DNA of 39,827 nucleotides from Lentisphaerota bacterium (GTDB lineage: Bacteria; Verrucomicrobiota; Lentisphaeria; Victivallales; Victivallaceae), in contig SUWL01000022.1 of NCBI GenBank assembly GCA_015061495.1, forward strand, positions 1-39,827, written 5' to 3'. The translations under genes and the position numbers were made by a program. This document shows positions 1 through 9,085 of the stretch, in pieces (position 1 is the stretch's first letter; each line of letters begins with the position of its first letter). Under the pieces are notes generated by a model, which had not been told where the DNA came from, did not search any database, and saw only the letters and a program-made list of their open reading frames with translations.

Positions 1-100
1 CCTTGGCGGGCGCCAGAGGGGGTGCAGGGGGGGCGGCGTGAGCGCCCCCCTGCAAAGCCGGGAATGCATGCAAAGACGGCGTGAGCGCCCCCCTGCAAAG
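1..100. repeat. GC-rich palindromic repeat, left copy plus partial second copy
   Basis: Positions 23-54 form a strong palindrome: TGCAGGGGG on the left arm and CCCCCTGCA on the right, around a GGCGTGAGCGC core. A partial copy of the right half follows at 75-100. The block 1-54 is nearly the reverse complement of 39625-39680 and shares its core with 25612-25641. It is intergenic, lying beyond the stop of the minus-strand PanE-like gene, and has no coding capacity. It may act as a transcription stop or as a REP-like element; no T-run supports a classical terminator. Confidence 0.75.
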
Positions 101-130
101 GGAATGCATGCAAGCAGACTGGCGGATGGA

Positions 131-1036
131 TCACAGCAAATCAGAAGATGACAATTTTTCCAGAACTTTGCGGTTGTACGGCACATTTATGCCGTACTTT
201 GCTGCTTTGCGGCAGATAGTTCCGGCGAATGCGTCCAATTCTGACGGGCGGCGGGCGATAAGATCCTGGAGCATGGAAGTTTTCACATTGCCGGGCATAC
301 ACATGATCACCTGCATGGCATCATCGATCATAGTTTCCGTGCCGGAAATCTGTTCTTTTTCAGCGACCATCAGAGCTTCATTCATCAGCTGGCGGCAGAA
401 TTCGAGCATTTCGGGGGAGTTCTGCACCATGCCGTAATCCGCCATGAAATATGCCTGGGTCTGATTGATGCCGACATTCAGGACAAATTTTTTCCAGATG
501 GCAGAATCCATATCCTGCGGCACATCCATATTGATCCCGGCGGCAGTGAAAAGTTCTTTGACTGCCCCGATGGCAGAAGCATTCCCGCCGCAGTAAAAAG
601 TTCCCACGCCGTCGTGACAGATCCGGTTGTACTGCCGGACACTGGCGTGACCGAGGAAATAGCCGCGCAGTACGGTATTATCCGGAAATTTTGCTGAAAT
701 GACTTCATGGGCGGTGATCCCGTTGAGCAGCGGCAGAAAAATGGTATTTTCGGCGGTTGCCGTAACGACGTTTTCCAATGCTTCAGCAAGAGAAGGTGTT
801 TTAGTGGCAGCGATGATCAGATCCGCCGGCGGCAGTTTGGCAAGTTCATCCGGAGTTGCGAAGGTCAGCGGCAATTTTTCGCCATTGAAAAATATTCCGT
901 CGCGGCGGTATCGTGCCACCCGGCTGGTATCAGCGGCGCATACCAGCGAAATGCCGGCGGTATGCAGCAATTTTTCAGCGGGCAGAACTCCAACGGCTCC
1001 CGCTCCGAGGATCACGATATTTTTCAGCTTATTCAT
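131..1036 (-). CDS. panE: Ketopantoate reductase family protein (PanE/ApbA-like)
   Basis: Predicted NADPH-dependent 2-dehydropantoate 2-reductase, which makes pantoate for coenzyme A in the cytoplasm. The 301-residue length is normal for the family. The N-terminus carries the Rossmann dinucleotide motif GAGAVG at residues 11-16. The C-terminal helical domain has the family pattern W-x-K-F-x-x-N at about 181-187, with Lys183 the likely catalytic lysine, and a later SELDAFAG segment near 266-273 matching the conserved Ser/Glu substrate-binding region. It lies 42 bases downstream of the M20 amidohydrolase on the same strand, so the two are probably co-transcribed. No strong Shine-Dalgarno precedes the start, which fits translation from an upstream message. 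Many PanE-like proteins act on other 2-oxo acids, so the substrate is less certain than the fold. Confidence 0.8.
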   Translation of the reverse strand: MNKLKNIVILGAGAVGVLPAEKLLHTAGISLVCAADTSRVARYRRDGIFFNGEKLPLTFATPDELAKLPPADLIIAATKTPSLAEALENVVTATAENTIFLPLLNGITAHEVISAKFPDNTVLRGYFLGHASVRQYNRICHDGVGTFYCGGNASAIGAVKELFTAAGINMDVPQDMDSAIWKKFVLNVGINQTQAYFMADYGMVQNSPEMLEFCRQLMNEALMVAEKEQISGTETMIDDAMQVIMCMPGNVKTSMLQDLIARRPSELDAFAGTICRKAAKYGINVPYNRKVLEKLSSSDLL

Positions 1037-1078
1037 AAATAGCTTTTATTGGTATATTTAACAAAATATTATTGCCTG

Positions 1079-2365
1079 TTAATATGCTCCGAAGTGTTCT
1101 TCGGTAATAAATGAATCCAGAAATGCCAGATACTCTGCTTTGGTCATTTTCGGCTTGATCGCCGCGATATCCTTTGCCGCTGCCGCATCGCCCCAGAGCA
1201 GATCAATGGCATTCATCGCCATGATTTTGGCGGGATTGACAAACGATTCCACCTCATCGGTCCAGTGAAACGCACTCTGGTGGCCGATCCCCACCCACTG
1301 ACCGCCGTAAGGATGGATCGCCGGCATGATCTGGCTGACATCGCCCATATCAGTGGATGAAGGACGTTTGCCGAAGTTGATGAAATCCGCTTCCGGATGC
1401 TGCAGCTTGAGATTTTCCCGGTGGATCCTGATCAGTTCAGGCTCATTGTAAAGCGGCATATATCCGGGGTAAGTGGTAATATCCACGCTCAAGCCGAATG
1501 CCGTGGCGGCTCCGCGCATACAGCGGTCGAACATTTCCGAAGTCGAACGGATCGCAGTGGTGGACATCGCCCGCAGCTGATACTCCAATTCGACCACTTC
1601 GGGAACGATATTGACCACCGATCCGCCGTTGGTGATGATCCCGTGGATCCGTACACAATCCTGATCCTGACCGAGATCGCGCTGCATATCCACCGCCGAG
1701 AGAGCCAGCCGGGCAGCCGAAAGTGCGTTGCAGCCGTCCCACGGTCTGCCGCAGTGTCCGGCTTTACCGTGGAACACCACTTTTTTCATAACGAATCCGT
1801 TGCTGCATTCGGCTGCTCCGTAGTTGGCATTGGCGTGGGTCATAAACGCCATTTGGATATCGTCAAATACCCCCTGACGGATCAATTCGGCTTTGCCGCC
1901 GAGGTATTTTATTCCTTCATGACGGACGATGCGGCACTCTTCGGCGGGGCAGGCGATAAAGGCGATTTTACCGGCAAGTTCTTTGCGGACTTCCGGGACG
2001 GAACTCAAACCGATGGCGGCACCGAGCAGACCGGTGACCTGCATATTGTGACCGCAGGCATGGGCGGCGCAGGTGACAGGATCGGCATTGGGGTTTTCCG
2101 GCATGACCAGTGCATCCATTTCGCCTAAAATGGCGATTACCGGACCATCTTTGGCGGTTTGCAGATCGGCTCTGACGCCGGTGCGTGCCAAACCGGTGCG
2201 GCAGGGCAAGCCAAGTTTGTTGAATTCTTCTGCCACGATTTTGGCAGTGCGGAACTCTTCATAGCCGGGTTCCGGATGGTTCCAGATATCTTTGCCGATG
2301 GCAATCAAATGGCTGGAAGCCTGATCGATCGCCTTGCACACCAACTCTTTAACTTTGTTTTTCAT
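1079..2365 (-). CDS. M20 family amidohydrolase (AbgB/peptidase M20D-like)
   Basis: Predicted cytoplasmic metal-dependent amidohydrolase that cleaves an N-acyl or aminobenzoyl amino acid bond. The 428-residue protein has the M20 metal motifs in order: GEMDA at 81-85, HACGHN at 102-107, and the Glu pair AEEC at about 141-144 that supplies the general base. A dimerisation (lid) domain with GKAGHCGRPWDG follows, then a C-terminal STDMGDVSQ metal segment. The HACGHN form and overall length resemble AbgB, the p-aminobenzoyl-glutamate hydrolase subunit, rather than DapE or ArgE. The start is supported by AAGGAG six bases upstream. Only 42 bases separate it from the downstream PanE-like gene. That pairing suggests salvage of pantothenate or folate fragments, but this is inference. 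No AbgA-like partner is present. Confidence 0.8.
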   Translation of the reverse strand: MKNKVKELVCKAIDQASSHLIAIGKDIWNHPEPGYEEFRTAKIVAEEFNKLGLPCRTGLARTGVRADLQTAKDGPVIAILGEMDALVMPENPNADPVTCAAHACGHNMQVTGLLGAAIGLSSVPEVRKELAGKIAFIACPAEECRIVRHEGIKYLGGKAELIRQGVFDDIQMAFMTHANANYGAAECSNGFVMKKVVFHGKAGHCGRPWDGCNALSAARLALSAVDMQRDLGQDQDCVRIHGIITNGGSVVNIVPEVVELEYQLRAMSTTAIRSTSEMFDRCMRGAATAFGLSVDITTYPGYMPLYNEPELIRIHRENLKLQHPEADFINFGKRPSSTDMGDVSQIMPAIHPYGGQWVGIGHQSAFHWTDEVESFVNPAKIMAMNAIDLLWGDAAAAKDIAAIKPKMTKAEYLAFLDSFITEEHFGAY

Positions 2366-2502
2366 TTTTACTCCTTACATATTGTCTTGTTGTGATGCAA
2401 TTGTACCGGCGGCGGCGCGGTGCGGGATAATGCCGCAAATTTGCCGGGAGACCATCCGCAATACGGCGGCATGATCGTGTCTGATGCGTACCTGAACTTA
2501 AA

Positions 2503-3576
2503 TCAATCGATAAAAGGAACCTTGACGATCTGCGGCAGCCGTGCAAAAGCATCGATATTCAGCGGAGAAAACTCTTTTTTCCGGAAGGCGTGCCACGCGA
2601 TTCCTCCCACCATTGCCGCATTATCAGTACAGTATTTGGGCGGTGCGATGCGCAAACTCACATTTTTCGGAAGTTTCTCCGCCATCATCCGGCGCAATTC
2701 GGCATTGCACGCCACCCCACCTGCGACGACGACAGTTTTGACCGGATGATGTTTCAGAACGGTCAAAGTTTTTCTCACCAGCACATCAACCACAGCCATT
2801 TGGAAACTGGCGGCAGTATCATGAAGCCACTGTTCATTGATGCTGTTGCTCTCTTCGGCTTTGCGGACATGGTAGAGCAGTGCGGTTTTGATCCCGCTGA
2901 AACTGAAGTTATAGAGATTTTCCGGAGCAAGTGCCCTGCCGGCTCCTCCGGTAAGCGGCCGGGGGAAGTCGAACCGCAGCGGATCGCCGTTTTCAGCGGT
3001 TTTCTGCATGATCGGTCCGCCGGGATACCCCAATCCCAACAGTTTGGCCCCCTTATCCAGAGCTTCTCCGGCGGCATCGTCGATCGTGCATCCGAGCTGT
3101 TCGGCGGAACCGTCTTCCCGGATCAGCAGCAAAGAGGTGTGCCCTCCGGAAACCACCAGTGCCAGCATCGGATAACTCTCTTTCTGCTGAAGAACTTCCA
3201 AACCGCCGTCCAGAAATGCTCCGTAGATGTGCGCGAGGAAATGGTTCACGCCGATCAGCGGCAGATGGTTCGCCTGGGCGATACCTTTGGCAAAATTCAT
3301 ACCGACCAGCAAAGCGGGGATCAACCCCGGCCCCCGGGTCACTGCCACAGCACTGATATCCTGCAATGTGACATTGGCGGCGGACAGGGCGCTTTCAGTG
3401 ACCGGGATCACCGCTTTAAGGTGTTCCCGGGCGGCAAGTTCCGGCACCACTCCGCCGTGAACGGCATGTTTGGCGATCTGGGATGCCACCACGCTGGCTA
3501 AAACCTGCGAACCGGAATCAACTATTGCCGCAGCTGTTTCGTCACAGCTGCTTTCTATACTCAATATCAGCCCCAT
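2503..3576 (-). CDS. tsaD: tRNA N6-adenosine threonylcarbamoyltransferase TsaD
   Basis: Essential ASKHA-fold enzyme that transfers the threonylcarbamoyl group to A37 of ANN-decoding tRNAs, working with TsaB and TsaE in bacteria. From the ATG at 3576 the protein is 357 residues, close to the usual 335-345. Visible motifs are the N-terminal SIESSCDET, the metal-binding HxxxH at His112/His116 (NHFLAH), VSGGHTSLL, the DDAAGEALDK loop, and the VAGGVACNAELR nucleotide-binding segment. The frame is open two codons further to a TTG at 3582, but the ATG at 3576 has a GAG-containing ribosome site at better spacing, so it is chosen. Neighbours on the same strand are functionally unrelated. Confidence 0.95.
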   Translation of the reverse strand: MGLILSIESSCDETAAAIVDSGSQVLASVVASQIAKHAVHGGVVPELAAREHLKAVIPVTESALSAANVTLQDISAVAVTRGPGLIPALLVGMNFAKGIAQANHLPLIGVNHFLAHIYGAFLDGGLEVLQQKESYPMLALVVSGGHTSLLLIREDGSAEQLGCTIDDAAGEALDKGAKLLGLGYPGGPIMQKTAENGDPLRFDFPRPLTGGAGRALAPENLYNFSFSGIKTALLYHVRKAEESNSINEQWLHDTAASFQMAVVDVLVRKTLTVLKHHPVKTVVVAGGVACNAELRRMMAEKLPKNVSLRIAPPKYCTDNAAMVGGIAWHAFRKKEFSPLNIDAFARLPQIVKVPFID

Positions 3577-3626
3577 TGTCAACTCTTTCTATTATGCTGT
3601 CATGTGTTTTCCACCATAATATAACA

Positions 3627-5750
3627 TCAGAACAGCGGTTTTGCCACCACATTACCTGACAAATCCGGCACTATTTGCCAAATCACCGCATCGTAACCGT
3701 CGATCATTCCGGAAATCCTGCCCTGCCGGTGCCGGATCTCAAAGTTGCACCCGGTTGCAGAAGTATTGACCGCACCGACAAATATTCTGTCCTGATATTT
3801 CCACGCTTTGACCAGCAGCTGCGGGGAGGAGTATTGGATGAAACCGGTAAGTTTTTCGCCGTCGGCATAGGTGAAATACCATTGGGAAATTTCCCGGTTG
3901 ATCCCCGAAATCAGTGACCATAACCGCTTTTTTCCCGCCGGAATACCGCCGTGGGCGAGGTGGAATATCACTCCTGCCATATCATTGAAAACTGCCGAAT
4001 AGACCCCGGCACGGATCTCTCCGGCACAACGCGATTCAGCATGCGGTACCGAAATCCCCAGCCAGAAGATCACCGGTTTATTTTTGGCAATTTTGCGCAC
4101 ATAAGCCATATCTCTCTGCAGATAAGGCATCAGATGTTCAGCGTAAGATGAGTGCCATGAGGCGGCTTCCAGCACGTCGCAGTGATCGGCGAACCGGTGG
4201 ATATCTTCAATACGGTCGCACTGCTGGGTAAAGAAGCGGTCGGGATATTTCTCCTTGACCGTGCGGTAGACCATGCTGACGAAATCTGCCGTATCCAGTC
4301 GGACGGTTTTGCCGTTGCGGTCCACAAATGTATCCATCTGCACTTCGTAACAGATGCGGTGCAGCCGGTCAGGTTCACTGCGGGTGACTGTCCGGTGCAG
4401 TTGCTGCTGCCAGTCATTTTTCCAGAGATAACCGACACTCGGATTGCGGATCAGACGGTGTACCGGCAGCTGCCGCAGCGGCAATCCTCCCGGCACGATA
4501 CCGACCGTCCCCAGATCCAGGGAAAAGGTATTTTTATTCAGCAGATGCCAACTGGTCGAACCGGTCGTGCCGATGAAAAATACCGCCTTGCCGCCTTTGC
4601 GGATCATTTTGCCGTTGAGGGAGATATTTCCCGGCGGCAGCGGCGGTGCGGAAATACCGTCACTGTTGACGATCAGCACTCTCCGGGCGAATGAACCGTT
4701 TTGCTGCGAAACTGCGCTCACGGTGATTTTGCCGTTCCGGGCGTGCGGGATATCCAGCATATCGGCAGGGGGAGCATTTTTCACTTCTGCAAGCACTTTC
4801 CCGTCCTGATACACAGTAAGAGTCACCGGCGCAGGAAGCTGCTGGACGAAGCCGAAACGGCGTTCTCCGGTCACATAAAAGCGGTCGATTTCCAGTGCTT
4901 TGCAGCTTTTCCATGCGATCAAATGTCTTTCGGAAAAGATCACCTTTTCCTGATCGGCGATCTGCATATCCACTACGGCAAAATTTTTCGCACCGATCTC
5001 TTTGCCGCCCAATTTCACGGAAACTCTGCCGTCGGATGCCGGGTATTTCACCCCGGAAATCAGACAGTAAGCAGCCGACTTTTCCGGTACGGCAAATTCC
5101 ACATCCAGCACATTGCCATCGACATTCCAACTCCTTATGCCGGTGAATTTTTTGCCGGTGAAAACGATTTTTCCAAACCCGTTGACATCGTGGAACGATG
5201 CCGTTTTGCTCCACGAAGCCTGCCGCCGGATGCTTCCGTCATAAATTGATATGGCGAAATTCGCCCGCCATACCGTCCCTTCCCGGGGTTCGGCGGCTCC
5301 GATGGATTCCAGCGGGATGACAAATTCTGCTATCCAGCGGTCATCAAGCACTTTGACCGCTGAATCGATCCTGCCGTTCCATGACTTATCTTTGCGGCGC
5401 GCCGAATAAAGATGGCCGGCGGGATTGAGCGCAAACTGATAATAATCCGGGGAATTATCCGGCATCAGAAAAACTTCGGCAGTTTCAGCTCCAAACATCG
5501 CCGTATCATCGTCCGCACTGCCTTTGGATTCCGCCCGCCACCCGGGGAAACGGCGGGAAACCAGCGTGATATGCAGTTTTTTATTGGCATATTCCACAGT
5601 TACCGATGAGGGTTTGCCGCACTGCACATCCGCAGGAACGGCGACAAATTTGCCGCTGAAACTTTTTCCTCCGGCGGGATCGACAAAAATTTCCGCCGCA
5701 TGAATACCCGTCAGAACCAGCATCGAAACCAATGTCATCAAAAAGCGCAT
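3627..5750 (-). CDS. Secreted protein with CBM9-like domain and glycosidase-like barrel
   Basis: Predicted exported protein of 707 residues with a signal peptide at about 1-18 (MRFLMTLVSMLVLTGIHAA, cleaved near AEIF). Roughly residues 20-195 read as a CBM9/DOMON-like beta-sandwich: paired Trp/Phe positions, a YYQFALNPAGHLYSA strand and WIAEFVIPLESIG, typical of carbohydrate-binding modules fused to surface enzymes. A second beta-rich region follows. About 400-640 looks like a TIM-barrel glycosidase-like region, with a DCDRIEDIHRFADHCDVLEAASWH type stretch spread across strands and KPVIFWLGISVPHAES. No catalytic pair could be assigned. The ATG at 5762 is possible, but GGAGG sits five bases before the ATG at 5750, so that start is chosen. 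A clear minus-strand promoter lies at 5794-5822. The function is probably glycan binding or degradation in the envelope; the exact family is unknown. Confidence 0.65.
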   Translation of the reverse strand: MRFLMTLVSMLVLTGIHAAEIFVDPAGGKSFSGKFVAVPADVQCGKPSSVTVEYANKKLHITLVSRRFPGWRAESKGSADDDTAMFGAETAEVFLMPDNSPDYYQFALNPAGHLYSARRKDKSWNGRIDSAVKVLDDRWIAEFVIPLESIGAAEPREGTVWRANFAISIYDGSIRRQASWSKTASFHDVNGFGKIVFTGKKFTGIRSWNVDGNVLDVEFAVPEKSAAYCLISGVKYPASDGRVSVKLGGKEIGAKNFAVVDMQIADQEKVIFSERHLIAWKSCKALEIDRFYVTGERRFGFVQQLPAPVTLTVYQDGKVLAEVKNAPPADMLDIPHARNGKITVSAVSQQNGSFARRVLIVNSDGISAPPLPPGNISLNGKMIRKGGKAVFFIGTTGSTSWHLLNKNTFSLDLGTVGIVPGGLPLRQLPVHRLIRNPSVGYLWKNDWQQQLHRTVTRSEPDRLHRICYEVQMDTFVDRNGKTVRLDTADFVSMVYRTVKEKYPDRFFTQQCDRIEDIHRFADHCDVLEAASWHSSYAEHLMPYLQRDMAYVRKIAKNKPVIFWLGISVPHAESRCAGEIRAGVYSAVFNDMAGVIFHLAHGGIPAGKKRLWSLISGINREISQWYFTYADGEKLTGFIQYSSPQLLVKAWKYQDRIFVGAVNTSATGCNFEIRHRQGRISGMIDGYDAVIWQIVPDLSGNVVAKPLF

Positions 5751-5793
5751 AATTTCCTCCATGTAATGTTATGTTGAAACCGAAGCAGTTTAT

Positions 5794-5822
5794 AAGATAT
5801 CATGCAGTGGAAAAAATTGCAA
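5794..5822 (-). promoter_or_regulatory. Sigma70-type promoter for the secreted CBM9-like gene
   Basis: Reading the minus strand, TTGCAA (5817-5822), a 17-base spacer and TATCTT (5794-5799) lie 44 bases before the chosen ATG at 5750. It is back-to-back with the plus-strand promoter at 5851-5879, so regulation of the two could be coupled. Confidence 0.6.
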
Positions 5823-5850
5823 ATTTCTTCCCGGCAATCTGCGCTATATG

Positions 5851-5879
5851 TTGACAAAAACCGGTTCACAGAGTATATT
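5851..5879 (+). promoter_or_regulatory. Strong sigma70 promoter for the nagA-like operon
   Basis: TTGACA (5851-5856), exactly 17 bases, then TATATT (5874-5879): a near-consensus promoter about 45 bases before the start of the NagA-like gene. The same -10 hexamer recurs at 17323, 25830, 26650 and 36859. Confidence 0.8.
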
Positions 5880-5924
5880 TCAAGAAAAACGTTTACCAAA
5901 TCATAACTGTTTTGAGGTATTTTT

Positions 5925-6845
5925 ATGTTCAATCCTGGATGGGTGGACCTGCAGGTCAATGGTCATAACGGCGTGGATTACAGCGCCGATGACTTGAGTG
6001 CCGATGAGGTTTTGAAGTCGATCGAGGAATTGCTGGCAAGCGGTACGGAAATTTTCCTGCCGACAATAATTACCGGTTCACTGGAAAAAAACAGCCGCAA
6101 CGCCGCGCTGATCATGGATGTCGTCGAAAAACACGGACTGCAGTCTCATGTCCCCGGACTCCATTTTGAAGGCCCGTTTATTTCCAACCTCCCCGGTGCC
6201 GTCGGAGCGCATGATCCGGATTTCGTCTGCGTGCCGACCATCGAAAATATCGATAAATTGCTGGATGCCGCCAGAGGCAAGGCCAAAATCATCACCCTCG
6301 GCGCCGATGTCGAAAACGCCCCCGAAGCGATCGCTTACCTTAAAAGCAAACACGTCATCGCCAGCGTCGGTCACCACATGGCTGACTATGAACAGGTGCG
6401 TTCCGCCGCCGACGCCGGAGCTCTGCTCCTTACCCATCTGGGCAACGGCTGCCCAAATCTCATCGACCGCCACCGCAATCCGGTTTATGCCGGACTTGCC
6501 GAAGAACGCCTGACCGCTATGATCATTTCCGACGGTCATCACCTGCCCGGCGAACTGGTCCGCATCATCATCCGCACCAAAGGCACAGACAAAATCATCA
6601 TCACCAGTGATGCTTCCAGTCTGACCGGATTCCCTCCGGGCGAATACTCCACTTTGGGTAACCGGGCGGTGCTTTATCCCAACGGTAAACTTTTCAATCC
6701 GGACAAGCAGTGTCTGGTCGGTTCGGCATCCACCATCACTATGTGCATGGAATTTCTCGCTTCACTGGACTTCCTTACCATGGATGAATTGACCATGGCA
6801 GGCAGAACCAACGCTTTGAATATTCTTAAACTTACGGAGGCATAA
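5925..6845 (+). CDS. Minimal NagA-like N-acetylglucosamine-6-phosphate deacetylase
   Basis: Amidohydrolase-superfamily protein predicted to remove the acetyl group from GlcNAc-6-phosphate or a related phosphorylated amino sugar in the cytoplasm. Matches to NagA are PGWVDLQVNG at 4-13 (the Q/N form of the metal-entry motif), HFEGPF with metal ligand Glu82, His150, THLGNG with His171, and ITSDA with catalytic Asp229. At 306 residues it is shorter than the usual 370-390: it begins right at the first barrel strand, so the N-terminal part of the small beta domain is absent, and the C-terminal beta strands are also reduced. The start is supported by GAGG six bases upstream and by the promoter at 5851, so the short form looks genuine. 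It is three bases from the epimerase gene, clearly an operon. Confidence 0.8.
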   Translation: MFNPGWVDLQVNGHNGVDYSADDLSADEVLKSIEELLASGTEIFLPTIITGSLEKNSRNAALIMDVVEKHGLQSHVPGLHFEGPFISNLPGAVGAHDPDFVCVPTIENIDKLLDAARGKAKIITLGADVENAPEAIAYLKSKHVIASVGHHMADYEQVRSAADAGALLLTHLGNGCPNLIDRHRNPVYAGLAEERLTAMIISDGHHLPGELVRIIIRTKGTDKIIITSDASSLTGFPPGEYSTLGNRAVLYPNGKLFNPDKQCLVGSASTITMCMEFLASLDFLTMDELTMAGRTNALNILKLTEA

Positions 6846-6848
6846 GTC

Positions 6849-7868
6849 ATGAAAGGCGAAAAATTTTTCACTCTGCCGGATGATTCGGCCGCAGAACTTT
6901 TCAAACTCCGGCTGCCCGACGGATTCGGGGCCGATATCACCAATTTCGGCGGATGTGTCACTTCTCTGTTTGTCCATGATGCCCAAGGCAATCTGCGCGA
7001 CATCGCTCTGGGATGGAAAAATCCGGCAGATTACATGGTCAATAACTGCTATTTCGGTACTCTCGTCGGCAGAACCGCCAACCGTATTTCCGCCGGAAAA
7101 TTTCAGCTGGACGGCAAAATCTACCAGTTACACCTCAATGATAACAACGTCTGCTCCCTGCACGGCGGATTCGGCTATTCACACCGACTCTGGCAGGTCG
7201 AAAGTGCCACGCCCACTGAATTGATCCTCACTTTGTTCAGCCCCCACGGCGATGCCGGATATCCCGGTAATCTATTCGTCCGCGTAACTTACCGGCTGCG
7301 CGAAAACCATACCTTTGAAATCGAATACTCCGCCGAATGTGACCGACCCACCGTGGCGGATTTCACCAACCATACCTATTTCAACCTCAATGGCGAAAAT
7401 TCCGGTTCATGCAGCGGACATGTGATCACTCTGGCTGCCGATTTCATCACCGAAACCGATAACTTCCTCCAGCCGACCGGAAAACTGCTGAAAGTCGATA
7501 ATACCTGCTTCGATTTGCGCAGCGGCAGGAATTTTGCCGATATTTTTTCTGAATACGACGGCGGATTCGATGACAATTTCGTCATCAGCCGCACCGATCA
7601 CAACTATCAGGAAAATGTCGCCGTCGTCACCGCCGAATCAGGTATCAAACTCAAACTCCATACCAGCCGCCCCGGTATCCAGCTCTATATGGGCGGATTC
7701 CTGAATAACGCCGCCGGTAAAAGCCGCTACCCCAGAAACAGCGGCTTCTGTCTGGAAACCCAATGCTGGCCGGATGCAGTCAATCATCCGGATTTCCCGT
7801 CCATCCGTATCGAACCGGGAAAACCGCACCACAGCATCACCCGTTATGAATTCGATACTGTCAAATAA
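6849..7868 (+). CDS. galM: Aldose 1-epimerase (galactose mutarotase)
   Basis: Interconverts alpha and beta anomers of free hexoses in the cytoplasm, feeding sugar kinases or isomerases. The 339-residue protein has the typical length and motifs: GRTANRIS at 74-81, LHGG with His105, TNHTYFNL with catalytic His175, DDNFVI, and LETQ with catalytic Glu303 before the PDFPSIRIEPG ending. A strong GGAGG site lies eight bases upstream. It is sandwiched between the NagA-like gene (3-base gap) and the aminotransferase (17-base gap), so the three form one transcription unit from the 5851 promoter. Confidence 0.93.
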   Translation: MKGEKFFTLPDDSAAELFKLRLPDGFGADITNFGGCVTSLFVHDAQGNLRDIALGWKNPADYMVNNCYFGTLVGRTANRISAGKFQLDGKIYQLHLNDNNVCSLHGGFGYSHRLWQVESATPTELILTLFSPHGDAGYPGNLFVRVTYRLRENHTFEIEYSAECDRPTVADFTNHTYFNLNGENSGSCSGHVITLAADFITETDNFLQPTGKLLKVDNTCFDLRSGRNFADIFSEYDGGFDDNFVISRTDHNYQENVAVVTAESGIKLKLHTSRPGIQLYMGGFLNNAAGKSRYPRNSGFCLETQCWPDAVNHPDFPSIRIEPGKPHHSITRYEFDTVK

Positions 7869-7885
7869 ATTAAGGATTTAATATT

Positions 7886-9085
7886 ATGCAGCTGCTTTCC
7901 AATGAAGTCAAGGGCTACCTTGGCAACGCTTCCATGATCCGCCGGATGTTCGAGGCCGGTATCGAACTGAAACGTACCTACGGCGAAGATAACGTGTACG
8001 ACTTCTCCCTGGGTAACCCCGATCTGCCGCCGCCGCCGGAAATCAAAACCGCCATGCAGGAGATCGCCGAAAACAGCGATCAGCCATTCGCTTTCGGATA
8101 TATGCCCAACGCCGGAGAAAATTCCGCGCGCGAAGCACTCTCTCAACTCGTTTCCGATGAACAGGAACTCCACGTGCCCGCCGCCAATATCGTCGTTACC
8201 TGCGGCGCCGCCGGCGGTATCAACGCATTTTTCCGCGCAACCCTTACCCCCGGCGATGAAGTCATCTGTATCGCCCCCTACTTCGTGGAATACGGCTTCT
8301 ACGCCGGAAACTTCGGCGGCATCCTGAAACCCGTCATGTCCAATCCCGATTTCTCCCTCAATATCGATAATATCGCCGCCGCTATCAACCCCAAAACCCG
8401 CGCCATTATTCTCAATTCACCCAATAACCCCACCGGTAAGATCTACAACCGCACCGAACTCGATGCCGTCGCCAAACTCCTGACCGATGCCAGAAAAAAA
8501 TACGGCAGAATGATCTATATCGTTTCCGATGAACCATACCGCTTCCTCAATTACGACGGTACCCCCGTGCCATCCATGTTCAAAGTTTATGACGGTACCG
8601 TCGTCATCGGATCATTCTCCAAAACTTTGTCCCTCCCCGGCGCACGCATCGGATACGTCGCCGTTAACCCCAATCTGGAAAATTGCTCCGAACTCATCGG
8701 CGGACTTACCCTTACCAACCGTACTCTGGGATTCGTCAACGCTCCCGTCGTCGCCCAGAAACTGATCGCTAAATGCATCAACGCACGTATCGATCTGGAT
8801 GTCTACCGCCGCCGCCGTAACCTCATGGCTCAAATCCTTACCGATGCCGGAATCGAATTCATTATGCCAGGCGGCGCTTTCTACTTCTTCCCCAAATCTC
8901 CCGTGCCAGATGAAAAAATCTTTATCAACGCCCTGCTCAAAGAACGCATCCTCGCTGTCCCCGGCAGCGGCTTCGGTATGCCCGGCTACTTCCGCCTCGC
9001 TTTCTGCGTCTCCGAAAAAATCATCGCCGCCAGCGCCCCCTCCTTCTCCCACGCCCTTACTTCTTTTCGAGGAGAAAAGAAGTAA
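7886..9085 (+). CDS. Class I/II pyridoxal-phosphate aminotransferase
   Basis: Fold-type I PLP enzyme of 399 residues, of the aspartate/alanine aminotransferase type. Motifs are NSPNNPTGK (cofactor-ring contacts), VSDEPYRFL with the PLP-pyridine Asp, and SFSKTLSLPGARIGY, where Lys246 would form the Schiff base. Substrate cannot be read from sequence; the operon context (deacetylase, epimerase) would permit amino-sugar nitrogen or amino-acid metabolism. Oddly, the last residues (TSFRGEKK and the stop) are encoded by the first hairpin of the 91-92 bp repeat array, and the GckR-like gene at 26902-28593 ends the same way. The original C-terminus was therefore probably replaced or trimmed by the repeat. 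AAGGA precedes the start by nine bases. Confidence 0.88.
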   Translation: MQLLSNEVKGYLGNASMIRRMFEAGIELKRTYGEDNVYDFSLGNPDLPPPPEIKTAMQEIAENSDQPFAFGYMPNAGENSAREALSQLVSDEQELHVPAANIVVTCGAAGGINAFFRATLTPGDEVICIAPYFVEYGFYAGNFGGILKPVMSNPDFSLNIDNIAAAINPKTRAIILNSPNNPTGKIYNRTELDAVAKLLTDARKKYGRMIYIVSDEPYRFLNYDGTPVPSMFKVYDGTVVIGSFSKTLSLPGARIGYVAVNPNLENCSELIGGLTLTNRTLGFVNAPVVAQKLIAKCINARIDLDVYRRRRNLMAQILTDAGIEFIMPGGAFYFFPKSPVPDEKIFINALLKERILAVPGSGFGMPGYFRLAFCVSEKIIAASAPSFSHALTSFRGEKK

